Source: Geothrix fermentans DSM 14018 (GTDB taxonomy: Bacteria > Acidobacteriota > Holophagae > Holophagales > Holophagaceae). Taken from it: a DNA stretch of 64,000 nt. Of this stretch, positions 44,014 through 53,253 are shown in pieces. The stretch covers positions 580,979 to 644,978 of the forward strand of contig NZ_KE386810.1 of assembly GCF_000428885.1 (NCBI RefSeq), given 5' to 3'. The translations under genes and the position numbers were made by a program. Numbering within the stretch: position 1 is the first letter of the stretch; each line of letters opens with the position of its first letter. The notes under the pieces are model-generated. The model was not told the DNA's origin, did not search any database, and worked only from the letters and a program-made list of their open reading frames with translations.

Positions 44014-47000
44014 CTAGAGTCCCGGAGGAGTGTACCCCCCGCCGTCCACATCCACAAAGACGGGGTTGGTGACAGCGATGGGGTAGATGCCCTTCATGAT
44101 CCGGTTCCAGGGCGTTCCCGCCTGGTAGGCCCCGGTGGTGGCCAGGGGGACACCGGCCTCCACCACCACCCAGGCATCCTTGCCCGCAGGCATGGCGATG
44201 CCGTCCAGGGTGGCCGTCCGCAACCGGAAGTCCGCGGCGGAGGCCGTGAAGCTGGTCATGGGAATTACCTGGGCCACCCCATTCACCACCACGCGGACTT
44301 CGTCCACGGGCACCCAGTCCGCCGCATAGAGGGAGATGGCAATGGAGACGGTGGCCGCAGGTCCGGACACCAGGCCACCGGGGCCCACGCCGTTGACGGT
44401 CACGTCGAGCATCGGCCCAGTGGAAGCCACGGCCGCGCCGCTGCGGAGCGCCGAGAGCACGGGATCGAGGGCCGTCTGCGACAGGGCGGAAGATCCGGTC
44501 TTGAGGTAGGTGCGGGACAGGCCCACGGGCGTGTCGAGGCTGTACTTCGCGGCGGAGAGCCCCAGGCCCTTGGTGAAGGCGCCCGGCGCCTGCTGGCTCA
44601 GCAGGGAGAACCAGTCAGCGCGGACCGCCTTGAACTCGGCGAACCAGGAAGTGGGATCCGCGGGATCGCATCCTTCGGCCCGGAGCAGTTCCAGGGCGTC
44701 GAAGTCACCTTGCCGCTTGCCGAGGGACTCGGGGCCCGTCTGGGTCCACCAGGCGTTGGCCCCCGTCCCGAGGGGCACCGCCGGATCGAACCCGCGCACC
44801 GTGAACAGGCCCTGGGGGCCCCGGGGACGGTGGACGATGGTGTAGGCGCCCTCCGCCTGGGTGATGAAGTCCGCCAGGGTCCAGCCCTTGGAGGGCCGGG
44901 CCCCGCCGTTTCGGTCGCCGGTGGGGGTGGGGGTGAACAGGGTGGTGGTGAAGCCGTCGGCCAGCGCCGAGCTACGGGCGCCAACCACGAGGGGATCGAG
45001 GCCGAGGGGGGCCCGCTGGGCATCCGTGACGGCAAGGTTGTCCACCTCCGCCCGGAACTCGTCCCGGAGCGCCGTGGGGTCCGTGAGCCGGTCCTCCTCG
45101 GTGCGGGCCACCACATGCACGCCCTCCGCCAGGGCCGAGCTCAGCATCTCACCGGGGTTCAGGCCGCCGGTGGTGGCCTGGGTGGGCCCCGGGAGGTCGA
45201 AGTTCGTCCAGCCCGCGGGCAGGACCGGGGGAAGGGTCACGAAGACGTGGGTCGTAATCTCCTGGCCGTCGAAGACGCTCACGGGCAGGGCATCGAGGTG
45301 GGACAGAGGACCGCGGGTGCCGTAGGCGAGGTACTCCCCGGGTGGGAAGTAGGCCGTGGCCGCTCCGCCGGAGTAGCGGAAAGACGTGCCGAAGATCTGG
45401 TTTCCGGCCGTGTACTGGTAGGCGGCCATGTTGGCGCCGGAGATGTCCTTGGCCTTGAAGACCTGGTTGTAGTACCCGGCCAAGTGGCTGAAACGGCGCA
45501 TGGAAGGATCGGCTGTCCCGCCCTGACCCAGCAGGGTGATGCGGAGGGGGTTCAGGCCCAGCAATTCGAGGGTTCCCGCTTGCCGGACCACGAAGTTATG
45601 GGCCAGCTGCTTGTGGTGGATCACATTCCCAGACGCGTCCACGACCTCGGCGCGCTCGGGGCTGAGCTTCTCTCCCAAACTCCAGACCTGGTCCTTCGAA
45701 GGCGTGATGGGAGTGACCAGGTACGGGCGGTTGGTGTCCGAGGTATTCGTCCCAAGGTAGAGCGCATGGCTCTGGAAGGCGTTGGTGGAGGTGATCCGGT
45801 AGGGCTGGCTGTGCCCCGTTCCGCGGGCATCGGCCACCGCCGGGAGCAGCACACCGATGGCACCGCCCACCGAGGGGATCTCGCTCCCCTCGCGCCACTC
45901 CACCCGCTCCGTCACCCAGCTCGACGGGTTCGCGTCGGTGGAGGGATCGGCGGCGGGGCCGACGTACCGGTCGAACCGGAACTCCGTCTGCAGGGGCCCG
46001 CCCCGGGCGGCCGTGCCGAAGGAATCGTAGCTCAGGACGCCGAAGTCTCCGCCCCGGAGGCCGGCCCGCGCCTGGACCATCTCGTTGAAGACCGAGGTCG
46101 CCTGGGCGGGCTGGGTCGCGGAGATGCTTGCCCCTCCCAGGGTGTAGAGCCGGCGCCGGTAGGTCATGGACTGCCCGGCTGGAAGGCTCGCCGCGGCGGG
46201 ACTGCCCACCACCAGGCGGCCCGGGAAGCGCGGACGCAGTTCCGTGAGGGCGGGCTGGGGATCGGAGGCCACCAGCACCTGATCCACGTCCAGGGGCAGG
46301 AGGCCGATGGAGGAATGGGAATCCAGAGTGTTTCCGGCGGATTCCGCACCCATGAAGGCCACCATGGGTGCCACCACGCTAGAGGTCAGGGGAGCCGAGA
46401 AGTCCGATCCCGGGATCTCCACACCCCAGCTGCTGATGGGGGTGCCATCGAAGGCCGTGAGGGCCGGGACCACGAAGCGGAATCCGCCCCCGTGCTGGGA
46501 GAGGAAGTCCCCCAGGCTCCGGATGGGGAGCGCTGAGGTCCCGTTGTTGGTGAGGGTGGTCTCCAGGGTGAAGAAGGTGTCGGCCTTGGTCAGGGTGATG
46601 CGGTGCGAGACGGTGACGCCCTGCACCCGGCCCTGGAGGTCCGTGGCCGCGCCGAGCTTCCCCTTGGGATCCAGGAGGTAGCCCTGCATGTCCAGGTACA
46701 CCTCATTGGCGGCAGTCCCGGGCGTATAGCGGTCGAAGACCAGGGGCAGATCAGGGTCCTGGTTCGCCACGGGCCCCAGGCGCTCCACCAGGTCCGTGGG
46801 CATGGTGACCCGCTTGAAGTTCTGGTCGAGGGCCACGTGGCCCACATCCAGGATGGCGCCGCCCGAGGGCGCCCCGAACTGGCCTTCCCGGTCCCCGAAG
46901 GCCGCGCCGTCCACCGCGATCTGCACCGCGTCATTGCCCAGGTAGAAATCCCCCGGGCCGGACGTGGCCTTCAGGCCCGCCAGGCGGTCGCCGCCGGAGG

Positions 47001-47163
47001 CGGGAATCTCCTCCACGGCCACCGTGGGCCGGCCCACGCCCGTGGCCCGGAAGCAGCCCACGCCGCCCGCGGCCAGGATCAGGGCCAAGGGGGCCAGGAC
47101 CAGCTGGAGGCGACGGGAGGACAGACGAGCGTGGCGAATGACAGGATCAAGGCTCATGTTCAT
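44014..47163 (-). CDS. Large exported lipoprotein of unknown function, with CehA/McbA-like end
   Basis: 1049-aa protein with a basic N-terminus, a hydrophobic signal and a Cys at about residue 37 (LAAGGVGC), so probably a lipoprotein. A beta-rich region follows (GLKATSGPGDFYLGNDAVQIAVDG; AFDGTPISSWGVEIPG). The C-terminal part (TYLKTGSSALSQTALDPVLSALRSG..., GPMLDVTVNGV, then GIYPIAVTNPVFVDVDGGGY) resembles CehA/McbA-type metallohydrolases. However, the usual DxHxH metal motif of that family is not visible, so catalysis is doubtful. The initiator is uncertain (ATG 47163 or 47157; a TTG precedes them). Confidence 0.75.
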   Translation of the reverse strand: MNMSLDPVIRHARLSSRRLQLVLAPLALILAAGGVGCFRATGVGRPTVAVEEIPASGGDRLAGLKATSGPGDFYLGNDAVQIAVDGAAFGDREGQFGAPSGGAILDVGHVALDQNFKRVTMPTDLVERLGPVANQDPDLPLVFDRYTPGTAANEVYLDMQGYLLDPKGKLGAATDLQGRVQGVTVSHRITLTKADTFFTLETTLTNNGTSALPIRSLGDFLSQHGGGFRFVVPALTAFDGTPISSWGVEIPGSDFSAPLTSSVVAPMVAFMGAESAGNTLDSHSSIGLLPLDVDQVLVASDPQPALTELRPRFPGRLVVGSPAAASLPAGQSMTYRRRLYTLGGASISATQPAQATSVFNEMVQARAGLRGGDFGVLSYDSFGTAARGGPLQTEFRFDRYVGPAADPSTDANPSSWVTERVEWREGSEIPSVGGAIGVLLPAVADARGTGHSQPYRITSTNAFQSHALYLGTNTSDTNRPYLVTPITPSKDQVWSLGEKLSPERAEVVDASGNVIHHKQLAHNFVVRQAGTLELLGLNPLRITLLGQGGTADPSMRRFSHLAGYYNQVFKAKDISGANMAAYQYTAGNQIFGTSFRYSGGAATAYFPPGEYLAYGTRGPLSHLDALPVSVFDGQEITTHVFVTLPPVLPAGWTNFDLPGPTQATTGGLNPGEMLSSALAEGVHVVARTEEDRLTDPTALRDEFRAEVDNLAVTDAQRAPLGLDPLVVGARSSALADGFTTTLFTPTPTGDRNGGARPSKGWTLADFITQAEGAYTIVHRPRGPQGLFTVRGFDPAVPLGTGANAWWTQTGPESLGKRQGDFDALELLRAEGCDPADPTSWFAEFKAVRADWFSLLSQQAPGAFTKGLGLSAAKYSLDTPVGLSRTYLKTGSSALSQTALDPVLSALRSGAAVASTGPMLDVTVNGVGPGGLVSGPAATVSIAISLYAADWVPVDEVRVVVNGVAQVIPMTSFTASAADFRLRTATLDGIAMPAGKDAWVVVEAGVPLATTGAYQAGTPWNRIMKGIYPIAVTNPVFVDVDGGGYTPPGL

Positions 47164-47230
47164 CAAGGCGTCTCATTCGGGCGGGAGGTCCATGGGGCTG
47201 GGGCGTACGGAAGGTCTATGCTAACTCACG

Positions 47231-47914
47231 ATGCCGATCTCCGCCTTTCTTCATCGCTGCAGGCCGCACCGGCGGACCCTGATCCTGGCCCTGGCGCTTC
47301 CCCTCCTGGGAGATTTGCTTTGGACCCTGGGAAGGTTCCCGCACATGCACCACCAGCAAATCTACCGGGCCGAGGCGCTTCCGCCCGTGGGCGGCCCCGT
47401 GCTGGTGCTGGGGGCTGGCGTCTATGGGGACGGCGAGCCCACCGAGCTGCTCCAGGGGCGGCTCCGCACGGCCCTCAGCCTCTACCAGGCGGGCAAGGTC
47501 CGCTGGTTCCTGGTGTCCGGCGACAACCGCCACCCCTCCTACAATGAGCCCCAGGCCATGAGGCGCTGGCTGGTGAAGCAGGGCGTTCCACCCACCCACA
47601 TCGTCAGCGACTACGCGGGGCTCCGCACCTGGGACAGCCTCAAGCGGGCCCAGGCTGTCTTCGGCCAACGGCAGGTGGTCATCGTCACCTCGGATTTCCA
47701 CCTGCCGAGGGCCCTCTATGTCGCGGACCGCCTGGGCATCCAGGCCTGGGGCGTACCGGCCTCCACGGAGGACCGGCCCCCCGTGAACCGCATCCGGTAC
47801 TGGGTCCGGGAGTACGTGGCCCGGCACCTGGCCCTCTGGGACGCCTGGTTCCCTCCGGACGTCCGGCTGGGGCCCCGGGAGCCGACCCCGGACGACTGGA
47901 CCCCGGCTTCATGA
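47231..47914 (+). CDS. SanA/YdcF-type DUF218 membrane protein
   Basis: 227-aa protein with one N-terminal membrane anchor (TLILALALPLLGDLLWTLG) and an extracytoplasmic DUF218 domain. It contains VLVLGAGVYGDGEPTELLQGR, FLVSGDNRHPSYNEPQAMR, SDYAGLRTWDSLKRAQAVFG and VIVTSDFHLPRALYVADRLG, all typical of SanA. SanA supports envelope barrier function in enterobacteria by an unknown mechanism. Its TGA overlaps the ATG of the thiolase gene. Confidence 0.88.
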   Translation: MPISAFLHRCRPHRRTLILALALPLLGDLLWTLGRFPHMHHQQIYRAEALPPVGGPVLVLGAGVYGDGEPTELLQGRLRTALSLYQAGKVRWFLVSGDNRHPSYNEPQAMRRWLVKQGVPPTHIVSDYAGLRTWDSLKRAQAVFGQRQVVIVTSDFHLPRALYVADRLGIQAWGVPASTEDRPPVNRIRYWVREYVARHLALWDAWFPPDVRLGPREPTPDDWTPAS

Positions 47915-49053
47915 AGGGCCCCAACGATCTGCTGATCCTCGCCGCGGGTCGTCTGCCGCAGGGTCGTTACGGCGGCAGCCTCGCCGGCCTGGGCGCCGTG
48001 AGCCTCGGCCGCTCCGCGGTGGAAGGCCTGCTGGCGGATGCAACCCTGCCCCGCCCCCGTAGCGTCCTGTGGGGCATGGCCCGCAGCCACACCCAGGGCA
48101 TGAACCCGGCGCGCACCCTGGCCCTCGGGGCCGGACTCCCGGCGGACACTCCGGCGTTCACCGTCAACATGGCTTGCGGCTCCAGCCTCCAGGCCCTCAT
48201 CCTCGCGGCCCAGCGGCTCCGGGACGGGGCGGAGGCGCCCATCTTGGCCGGCGGCAGCGAAGCCATGTCCGACACCCCCCACCTGGTGCCCGGTCTGCGT
48301 TGGGGCTTCCGCATGGGCCACCGCCAACTGCCGGACGTCATGCACCACGACGGCCTGCGCTGTCCTGTGACGGGCCTCCTCATGGGCGAGACCATCGAGC
48401 GGCTCGCGGCGAAGCGGGGCGTCACGCGACTGGAGGCCGACGCCTGGGCCGCGGAGAGCCACCGCCGTGCCGTGGCAGCGGACTTCGGGGCCGAGCTGCT
48501 GCCCTATCCCAGACTTGATCACGATGAATCCATCCGGCCGGGGATCACGGAGGAAGGCCTGGCGCGCCTGGCCCCTGTCTTCGACCCACAGGGCCAGGTC
48601 ACAGCCGGGAACGCCTCGGCCCTTTCCGACGGGGCCGCGGCCATCCTCGTGGCCCGGCGGGACCAGGTTAGAGATGCCGTTCCCCTGGCCCGGATCCTGG
48701 GCTGGAGTGAAGCCGGCGTGGATCCCCTGGACATGGGCGAGGCCCCTGTCCCGGCCGTGCAGCGCCTCCTGGCGGCCCACGGGCTGGCGGTCACCGACAT
48801 CGACCTCTGGGAGCTCAACGAGGCATTCTCGGCCCAGCTCCTGGTCTGCCAGCTGCAGCTGGATCTTCCCCCGGAGCGTCTCAATGTGGCCGGCGGCGGC
48901 GTGGCCCTGGGCCATCCCATCGGCGCCACCGGCGCCCGCATCGTGGCCACCCTCATCCACCAGCTGCGGCGCCGGGGCGGCGGGCTGGGCGTGGCCACCC
49001 TCGGCATCGGCGGAGGACTGGGACTGGCGGTGCTGCTGGAGGTGCCCGCCTAG
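47911..49053 (+). CDS. Thiolase-family protein lacking the second catalytic Cys
   Basis: 380-aa thiolase fold, like acetyl-CoA acetyltransferase. The nucleophile Cys is in TVNMACGSSLQAL (residue 89) and the His in GGGVALGHPIGATGAR (about 335); ELNEAFSAQ is present. The end motif that is normally CxGGGxG reads VATLGIGGGLG, with Gly at the position of the second Cys (about 365). The N-terminal RTPxGrfxGxL motif is altered to RLPQGRYGGSL. It may have a different chemistry or be weak. It is coupled to the SanA-like gene. Confidence 0.85.
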   Translation: MKGPNDLLILAAGRLPQGRYGGSLAGLGAVSLGRSAVEGLLADATLPRPRSVLWGMARSHTQGMNPARTLALGAGLPADTPAFTVNMACGSSLQALILAAQRLRDGAEAPILAGGSEAMSDTPHLVPGLRWGFRMGHRQLPDVMHHDGLRCPVTGLLMGETIERLAAKRGVTRLEADAWAAESHRRAVAADFGAELLPYPRLDHDESIRPGITEEGLARLAPVFDPQGQVTAGNASALSDGAAAILVARRDQVRDAVPLARILGWSEAGVDPLDMGEAPVPAVQRLLAAHGLAVTDIDLWELNEAFSAQLLVCQLQLDLPPERLNVAGGGVALGHPIGATGARIVATLIHQLRRRGGGLGVATLGIGGGLGLAVLLEVPA

Positions 49054-51680
49054 GCCGAGGCCTCCTCCAGCAGGGCTTTCAGGGCCCGGTAGTCGGTCTT
49101 TCCCGTACCCAGGGTGGGGATCTGGTCGATGTGCCGGACCACCCGGATGTTGTGCAGAGAGGAGAGTCCCGCCGCACGGATGGCGGCATTCGCCTCCTCC
49201 CGCGCGATGTCCGACACGGAGAAGAGGATCAGATCCGGGTTGAGATCCTCATTGGTGGCCTCCACCGCCAGGAGGGGCTCGACCTCGTCTTCGCCCTGGA
49301 AACGGCGGGAGAGGGCCTCCTCGATGGCCGGCAGAGACACCATCTCGCCGCCCAGCTTCACGAAGCGCTTGAGGCGGCCGGAAAACACCAGGACGCCCCG
49401 GTCCTGGAACACCAGGTCCCCCGTGCGGTACCAGGAACGGCCTTCGAAGGTCTCGAAGGGCGATTCCACGTCCGGGTTGAGGTAGCCGGAGAAGATGCTG
49501 GGGCCCCGCACCAGAAGCATGCCGGGCTGGCCGGGCTGCACCCGCCGGCCCGTGTCCAGGTCCACGATGGCCCACTCGACGGAAACCAGGGGCTTGCCGA
49601 TGCTGCCCATGCGGACATCCCCTTCCCGGTTCACCGAGACCACCGGCGAGCACTCGGTGATGCCGTAGCCTTCCAGCACGGCGATCCGGGGCCAGCGCCG
49701 GGCCAGGGTGGCGTAGACCTGCTCCGGGCACTTCTCCGCTCCGGAGACCACGATCCGCAGGGACTCCAGGTGGCGGTCCTCCGCGGTCCGCAGGATGCCC
49801 GCCAGGAAGGTGGGCGTGCCCACCAGCAGCGTGGCCTGATAGGCCCCGATGAGGCGGGCCAGCATCCGGCCCTCGGTGGGGTTGGGATGGTAGACCACCC
49901 GCAGCCCGAGCAGCAGCGGGAGGATGGTGGTGGTGGTGAGGCCGAAGGCGTGGAAGGGCGGCAGGCAGCCCATGACCCGCTCATCCTCGCGGAAGCGGAT
50001 GGCCTGGGTGATATCGCGGATGTTGGCGAGGATGTTCCCGTGGCTCAGCGGCACAGCCTTGGGGTAGCTCTCGCTGCCGCTGGTGAAGAGCACCGCGGCG
50101 GTGGCCGGGGCTGCGGAGGCGTCGAGGGAGGTCCAGCCCAGACGGGCCCGCAGGGCGGCGGACAGCTTGGTGGCCAGCGTGATCCGCTTGCCCACCACGT
50201 CCAGCAGCACCAGGCGGTCCTTCACGGCGGACAGGTCCACGCTCTGGGCCTCGAGCCGGCTGATCAGGGTGGACACGCTGACCACCTGCTTCACGCCCAC
50301 CAGGTCCAGGCCGTAGGCCATGCTCCGGGCCCCGGAGGTCCAGTTCACCAGCACGGGGGTCTTGCCCGCGAACAGCAGAGCCAGATAGAGGATGCTGGCG
50401 CCCCCGGAGGCCGGGAGCATGAGGCCCACGTGGGTGCCCTCCAGCTCCTCGAAGATGGGCTTCAGCACGAGGATCGCCGTGAGGATGTCCCGGTAGGTCT
50501 TCACGCCGCCGAGCTGGTCGGCGATGACCACGCGACCCGGGTCGCGGCGCGCCTGCCGGAGGAACACCTCCGGGATGCTGTCGCCCTCGGGCATCTCGAT
50601 GGGCAGGTCCGTGCGGGTATGGAACCACGCGTGGGGCACGGCCTTGAGCTCGCCCTGACGCAGGGAGACCGCTGCGCCCGTGGCCGCCAGCGCCACGTCG
50701 CCCACGGTCTGGAGGGAGGCCGGATCACTGCACCGGTACCCGTAGGCCCGCTCGATCCAGATCTCCAGCTCCCGGTGCCCCAGGACATCGAGGCCCAGGT
50801 CCTTCACGAGGTCCTGGTAGTCCTGGAGGTCGCCGCGGCCTGTCACCGTCTGCAGGTGACGGCGCACGGCGTCCCGCACCTGGGGCGGCACGCTGCGCGG
50901 GTTGCCCTCCACCATGGGCCGAGGCGGCTCCGGGAGGGTGCGGGGCGCGTGGTCCTTCCAGACCAGGTAGGGCACGAAGGTCCGCGGCGTGGCGCCTTCG
51001 TTCAGCCGGGTCTCCAAGGCCCGGTTCACGGCCTGGCGGCCCTCCGCCACGGGTAAGTCCCGGATCTCCTCGAAGGCCACCTGGACATCCCGCCGGGGCA
51101 TGAAGAACAGCCCGTTGGCCAGCAGGTAGCCCAGACTCTTCAACAGCTCAAGCCCGATGGAGGGCCGGCACCCGGAGGCCGCACTGAAGCGGCTGCCCCA
51201 GAGCCCCTGGAGACGCACCACCACGACCCGAGTTCCGGGCGCCTGACGGAGGATCGAGGCCACGGCGCTGTTGTCCGAGAGATCCTGGGTCTTCTGCCGG
51301 GCCAGCCGGGCGCCCGGGAACATGAGGAGGTTGCGGCCTGCGGCCAGATCCTCGGCCAGGGCTGTCAGGCGCTGGTCCAGGAGGGCGCGGGCGCGGTCGC
51401 CGGCATCCACGGGATCCGGTAGCGGCCAGGCCCCCAGGGCCCGGGCCAGCCAGCGCAGGGGGGCCGAGGCGGCATGGTCCCGCCCCACCACCAAAATCGG
51501 GGCATAACTGGGGTGCAGTTCGGCCCCCAGCAGGAATGGATCCACCAGCGTCGGGTGGGAGGCCAGGAAGAGGATCCCCGGCTTCCCTGGGGCGGGAACG
51601 GCGTCCAGACCCTCCGCATGGATTCGGTAGCGCAGCCGCAACAGCGGCCGACCCAGGGCTCGGATCAGGGAATCAATCAT
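49050..51680 (-). CDS. Acyltransferase / ACP-like / acyl-ligase fusion (Aas-like)
   Basis: 876-aa multidomain protein. Residues 1-220 form a PlsC acyltransferase domain with LASHPTLVDPF (HxxxxD) and a weak FPGARLA motif. Residues about 265-335 look like an acyl carrier protein but have DLGLDVLGHRELE, with Val299 at the phosphopantetheine Ser. Residues 360-870 are an AMP-binding adenylate ligase: AVLFTSGSESYPKAVPLSH, LEGYGITECSPVVSVN, YRTGDL and GRLKRFVKLGGEMVSL. It resembles Escherichia coli Aas, which reacylates lysophospholipid. Its stop abuts the convergent thiolase stop (4 bp shared). Confidence 0.88.
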   Translation of the reverse strand: MIDSLIRALGRPLLRLRYRIHAEGLDAVPAPGKPGILFLASHPTLVDPFLLGAELHPSYAPILVVGRDHAASAPLRWLARALGAWPLPDPVDAGDRARALLDQRLTALAEDLAAGRNLLMFPGARLARQKTQDLSDNSAVASILRQAPGTRVVVVRLQGLWGSRFSAASGCRPSIGLELLKSLGYLLANGLFFMPRRDVQVAFEEIRDLPVAEGRQAVNRALETRLNEGATPRTFVPYLVWKDHAPRTLPEPPRPMVEGNPRSVPPQVRDAVRRHLQTVTGRGDLQDYQDLVKDLGLDVLGHRELEIWIERAYGYRCSDPASLQTVGDVALAATGAAVSLRQGELKAVPHAWFHTRTDLPIEMPEGDSIPEVFLRQARRDPGRVVIADQLGGVKTYRDILTAILVLKPIFEELEGTHVGLMLPASGGASILYLALLFAGKTPVLVNWTSGARSMAYGLDLVGVKQVVSVSTLISRLEAQSVDLSAVKDRLVLLDVVGKRITLATKLSAALRARLGWTSLDASAAPATAAVLFTSGSESYPKAVPLSHGNILANIRDITQAIRFREDERVMGCLPPFHAFGLTTTTILPLLLGLRVVYHPNPTEGRMLARLIGAYQATLLVGTPTFLAGILRTAEDRHLESLRIVVSGAEKCPEQVYATLARRWPRIAVLEGYGITECSPVVSVNREGDVRMGSIGKPLVSVEWAIVDLDTGRRVQPGQPGMLLVRGPSIFSGYLNPDVESPFETFEGRSWYRTGDLVFQDRGVLVFSGRLKRFVKLGGEMVSLPAIEEALSRRFQGEDEVEPLLAVEATNEDLNPDLILFSVSDIAREEANAAIRAAGLSSLHNIRVVRHIDQIPTLGTGKTDYRALKALLEEASA

Positions 51681-51808
51681 CGCGGAGAACCTAACGGCGG
51701 AATGCAGGACGGATCCAGGATTGTAGCGGGAATCCGCCGCTGGCCCTAAACCCGCCCCAGACGTTCTGCGAAGATGGACCAGGGCCCCGCCGGCCCTTCG
51801 AGGATCCC

Positions 51809-52540
51809 ATGACCGACGCCCCTCTGATCCGGCTCACCGACATCACCAAGGTCTACCAAATGGGCGACATGGAAGTGCGGGCCCTGGACGGCGTGTCCAT
51901 GGAGATCCACCGCGGGGAGTACGTGGCCATCATGGGACCCTCCGGCTCCGGCAAGTCCACCATGATGAATGTCATCGGCTGCCTGGACACCCCCACCACC
52001 GGCGCCTATGAGCTGAATGGTAAGCTGGCCTCGTCCATGAGCGATGACGAGCTGGCCCAGATCCGTAATGAGGAGATCGGCTTCGTCTTCCAGACCTTCA
52101 ACCTGCTGGCCCGGACCACCTCGCTCCAGAACGTGGAGCTCCCGCTGATCTACGCCGGTAAGTCGCCCGCCGAGCGGCACCAGATGGCCCTGAAGGCCCT
52201 GGAGAACGTCGGCCTGGGCACCCGCAGCGACCACATGCCCAACCAGCTCTCCGGTGGCCAGCGCCAGCGCGTGGCCATCGCCCGGGCCCTGGTGAACGAC
52301 CCTTCGATCCTGCTGGCGGACGAGCCCACCGGCGCCCTGGACTCCAAGACCAGCGTGGAGATCATGGCCCTTTTCGAGGACCTGTACCAGAAGGGCAACA
52401 CCATCATCCTCGTCACCCACGAGGAGGACATCGCCCGGCACGCCCACCGCATCGTGAAGCTGCGCGACGGCAAGATCATCCACGACGAGCCCAACACGCC
52501 CATCTCCTCCGAAGAGCATCTGGCGCACCTGAACCTCTGA
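51809..52540 (+). CDS. ABC transporter ATPase, MacB/LolD type
   Basis: 243-aa ABC ATPase. It has Walker [18 protein letters not shown]-loop [20 protein letters not shown], signature [18 protein letters not shown], Walker [14 protein letters not shown] and the H-loop [13 protein letters not shown]. The tight similarity to MacB/LolD suggests an exporter or lipoprotein-release role, but no permease is adjacent. The downstream gene is carbonic anhydrase. GAGG lies five bases before the ATG. Confidence 0.93.
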   Translation: MTDAPLIRLTDITKVYQMGDMEVRALDGVSMEIHRGEYVAIMGPSGSGKSTMMNVIGCLDTPTTGAYELNGKLASSMSDDELAQIRNEEIGFVFQTFNLLARTTSLQNVELPLIYAGKSPAERHQMALKALENVGLGTRSDHMPNQLSGGQRQRVAIARALVNDPSILLADEPTGALDSKTSVEIMALFEDLYQKGNTIILVTHEEDIARHAHRIVKLRDGKIIHDEPNTPISSEEHLAHLNL

Positions 52541-52584
52541 GCGGGCCCATGCCCCCGGGACCTGACCTCCGGTAGACTGGAGAC

Positions 52585-53253
52585 ATGCAGAAGCTCGTCC
52601 ACGGCATCCACCAGTTCCAGACCCAGATCTTCAGCTCCCACAAGAACCTCTTCGAACGCCTCGGCCGGGACCAGGCGCCGGAGACGCTCTTCATCACCTG
52701 CTCGGACTCGCGCATCAGCCCGAACCTGATCACCCAGACCCAACCCGGCGAGCTGTTCATTCTGCGCAACGTGGGGAACCTCGTGCCCCCCTACGAGAGC
52801 CTGGGCAGCACCTCGGCCGGCATCGAGTTCGCCGTCTCGGCCCTCCAGGTGAAGGACATCATCGTCTGCGGCCACTCCAACTGCGGCGCCATGAAGGCCC
52901 TCCTGGAGCCGGAGCAGCTCGGCGAGCTCCCGGCCACCAAGGCCTGGCTGGCCCACGCCCGCAAGACCGAGCGGATCATGTGGGAGAGCTACGGCCACCT
53001 CAAGGGGAACGAACTCCTCCACGCCACCGTGGAGGAGAACGTCCTCGTCCAGCTGGAGACCCTGCGAGCCCACCCATCGGTGGCCAAGGCCGTGGCCGGC
53101 GGCCGCCTGCACCTGCACGCCTGGGTCTACAAGATCGAGACCGGCGAGGTATTCGCCTTCGACCCGGATCGCGGCCAGTACACCTCGGTCACGGGCACGG
53201 CGGGCCTGGCGCCCCTCGATACCGAGCACCGCGCTACGGACTTGTCGATTTAA
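52585..53253 (+). CDS. Beta-class carbonic anhydrase
   Basis: 222-aa zinc enzyme hydrating CO2 to bicarbonate. The zinc ligands are Cys in FITCSDSRISPNLI, and His plus Cys in IIVCGHSNCGAMKALLE. NVGNLVPPYESLGSTSAGIEFAV is also conserved. The end SVTGTAGLAPL is in the family. It follows the ABC ATPase on the same strand with a 44-base gap, and its stop overlaps the stop of era on the other strand. Confidence 0.94.
   Translation: MQKLVHGIHQFQTQIFSSHKNLFERLGRDQAPETLFITCSDSRISPNLITQTQPGELFILRNVGNLVPPYESLGSTSAGIEFAVSALQVKDIIVCGHSNCGAMKALLEPEQLGELPATKAWLAHARKTERIMWESYGHLKGNELLHATVEENVLVQLETLRAHPSVAKAVAGGRLHLHAWVYKIETGEVFAFDPDRGQYTSVTGTAGLAPLDTEHRATDLSI

Noticed and set aside
43852..46536. 894-aa plus-strand open frame
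   Set aside because: Antisense to the large lipoprotein and dnaB. The composition is Gly/Arg/His-rich without domain signals.
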